DNA from: Candidatus Tokpelaia hoelldoblerii
GTDB taxonomy: Bacteria; Pseudomonadota; Alphaproteobacteria; Rhizobiales; Rhizobiaceae
DNA length: 64,000 nucleotides
Direction: 5' to 3'
Assembly: GCA_002005325.1 (NCBI GenBank)
Contig: CP017315.1
Location: 558,001 to 622,000 of the forward strand
Positions 63,681-64,000 of this stretch are shown here, in pieces (the stretch's first letter is position 1; each line of letters begins with the position of its first letter). Below the pieces are notes generated by a model that made no database searches, was not told where the DNA came from, and was given only the letters and a program-made list of their open reading frames with translations. A program made the position numbers and the translations under genes.

Positions 63681-64000
63681 TCAGCGCTTGGAGAACTGGA
63701 AGGAACGGCGGGCTTTTGCCCTGCCGTACTTCTTGCGTTCCACCACGCGGCTGTCGCGGGTAAGGAAACCGCCTTTTTTCAGAACCGAACGCAGTGCCGG
63801 TTCGTAATAGGTGAGCGCCTTGGAAATGCCGTGGCGTACTGCACCGGCCTGACCGGAAAGACCACCACCGGCAACAGTGGCGACAATGTCAAACTGGCCA
63901 TCACGGTTGGCGGCGACAATCGGCTGGCGCAGAATCATCTGCAGAACCGGACGGGCGAAATACTGGTTGAATTCCTTGCCGTTTACGGTGATTTTGCCGG
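63681..64000 (-). CDS. rpsI: 30S ribosomal protein S9, 3' part (5' end outside window)
   Basis: S9 contacts P-site tRNA with its C-terminal arginine. The frame runs through the right edge: [20 protein letters not shown] precedes the first internal ATG at 63938, and it ends [17 protein letters not shown]. About 106 of roughly 155-160 residues are present. rplM would be expected upstream, outside the window. Confidence 0.96.
   Translation of the reverse strand, partial: GKITVNGKEFNQYFARPVLQMILRQPIVAANRDGQFDIVATVAGGGLSGQAGAVRHGISKALTYYEPALRSVLKKGGFLTRDSRVVERKKYGRAKARRSFQFSKR

Overview
The window is chromosomal DNA of an alphaproteobacterium, most likely a member of the Hyphomicrobiales (Rhizobiales) near Bartonellaceae/Brucellaceae. 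I infer this from the long str-S10-spc-alpha ribosomal cluster, two tuf copies with one next to tRNA-Trp-secE-nusG, DivK with a divergent DUF3572 gene, TrmFO, and a base composition near 50% GC. The genus is a guess.

Layout. 1-17.4 kb: 3' end of fusA, tuf copy 1, then the S10, spc and alpha ribosomal operons with secY, adk and rpoA, ending at a strong terminator after rplQ. 17.5-20.3 kb: HAD phosphatase, a glucose-1-phosphatase that looks enterobacterial, and a pirin. 20.7-34.8 kb: tuf copy 2 (identical to copy 1), tRNA-Trp, secE-nusG-rplK-rplA, rplJ-rplL and rpoB-rpoC, with long structured leaders before rplJ and rpoB. 34.9-38 kb: three probable accessory genes (M48 protease, nucleotidyltransferase-HEPN fusion, GIY-YIG/DUF4357 protein). 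38-46.3 kb: gamma-glutamyltransferase, trmFO-gph, a secreted protein of unknown function, an SDR enzyme, tRNA-Leu, trigger factor and a class A beta-lactamase. 46.4-57.1 kb: complete type I-C CRISPR-Cas locus (cas3, cas5, cas8c, cas7, cas4, cas1, cas2) and an array of 34 repeats. 57.1-64 kb: class I fumarase, L,D-transpeptidase, rpmG, an MFS transporter, DUF3572, divK and the 3' part of rpsI.

The most interesting element is the 522-nt gap between cas3 and cas5; every other cas junction overlaps or nearly touches. On the minus strand this gap holds (i) a 59-codon ORF with a good Shine-Dalgarno and a hydrophobic N-terminus, and (ii) downstream of it a mini-CRISPR: its own promoter (exact TATAAT), one degenerate I-C repeat, a 28-nt spacer-like stretch and a Rho-independent terminator. 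The spacer-like stretch matches the promoter region of the small ORF over positions 1-17, mismatched only at positions 6 and 12 (and then 18), the positions flipped out in type I crRNA-target duplexes. A TTC PAM sits at the right side. This is the layout expected of a Cascade-dependent RNA-guided toxin-antitoxin (CreTA-like) or Cas-regulating RNA, here in a type I-C locus. It is an inference from sequence, but a specific and testable one.

Other notable points: array spacer 17 is a perfect 34/34 match to gph in the same window but in the orientation opposite to the PAM; one spacer occurs four times; and an 11-G run occupies the ribosome-binding region of cas3.
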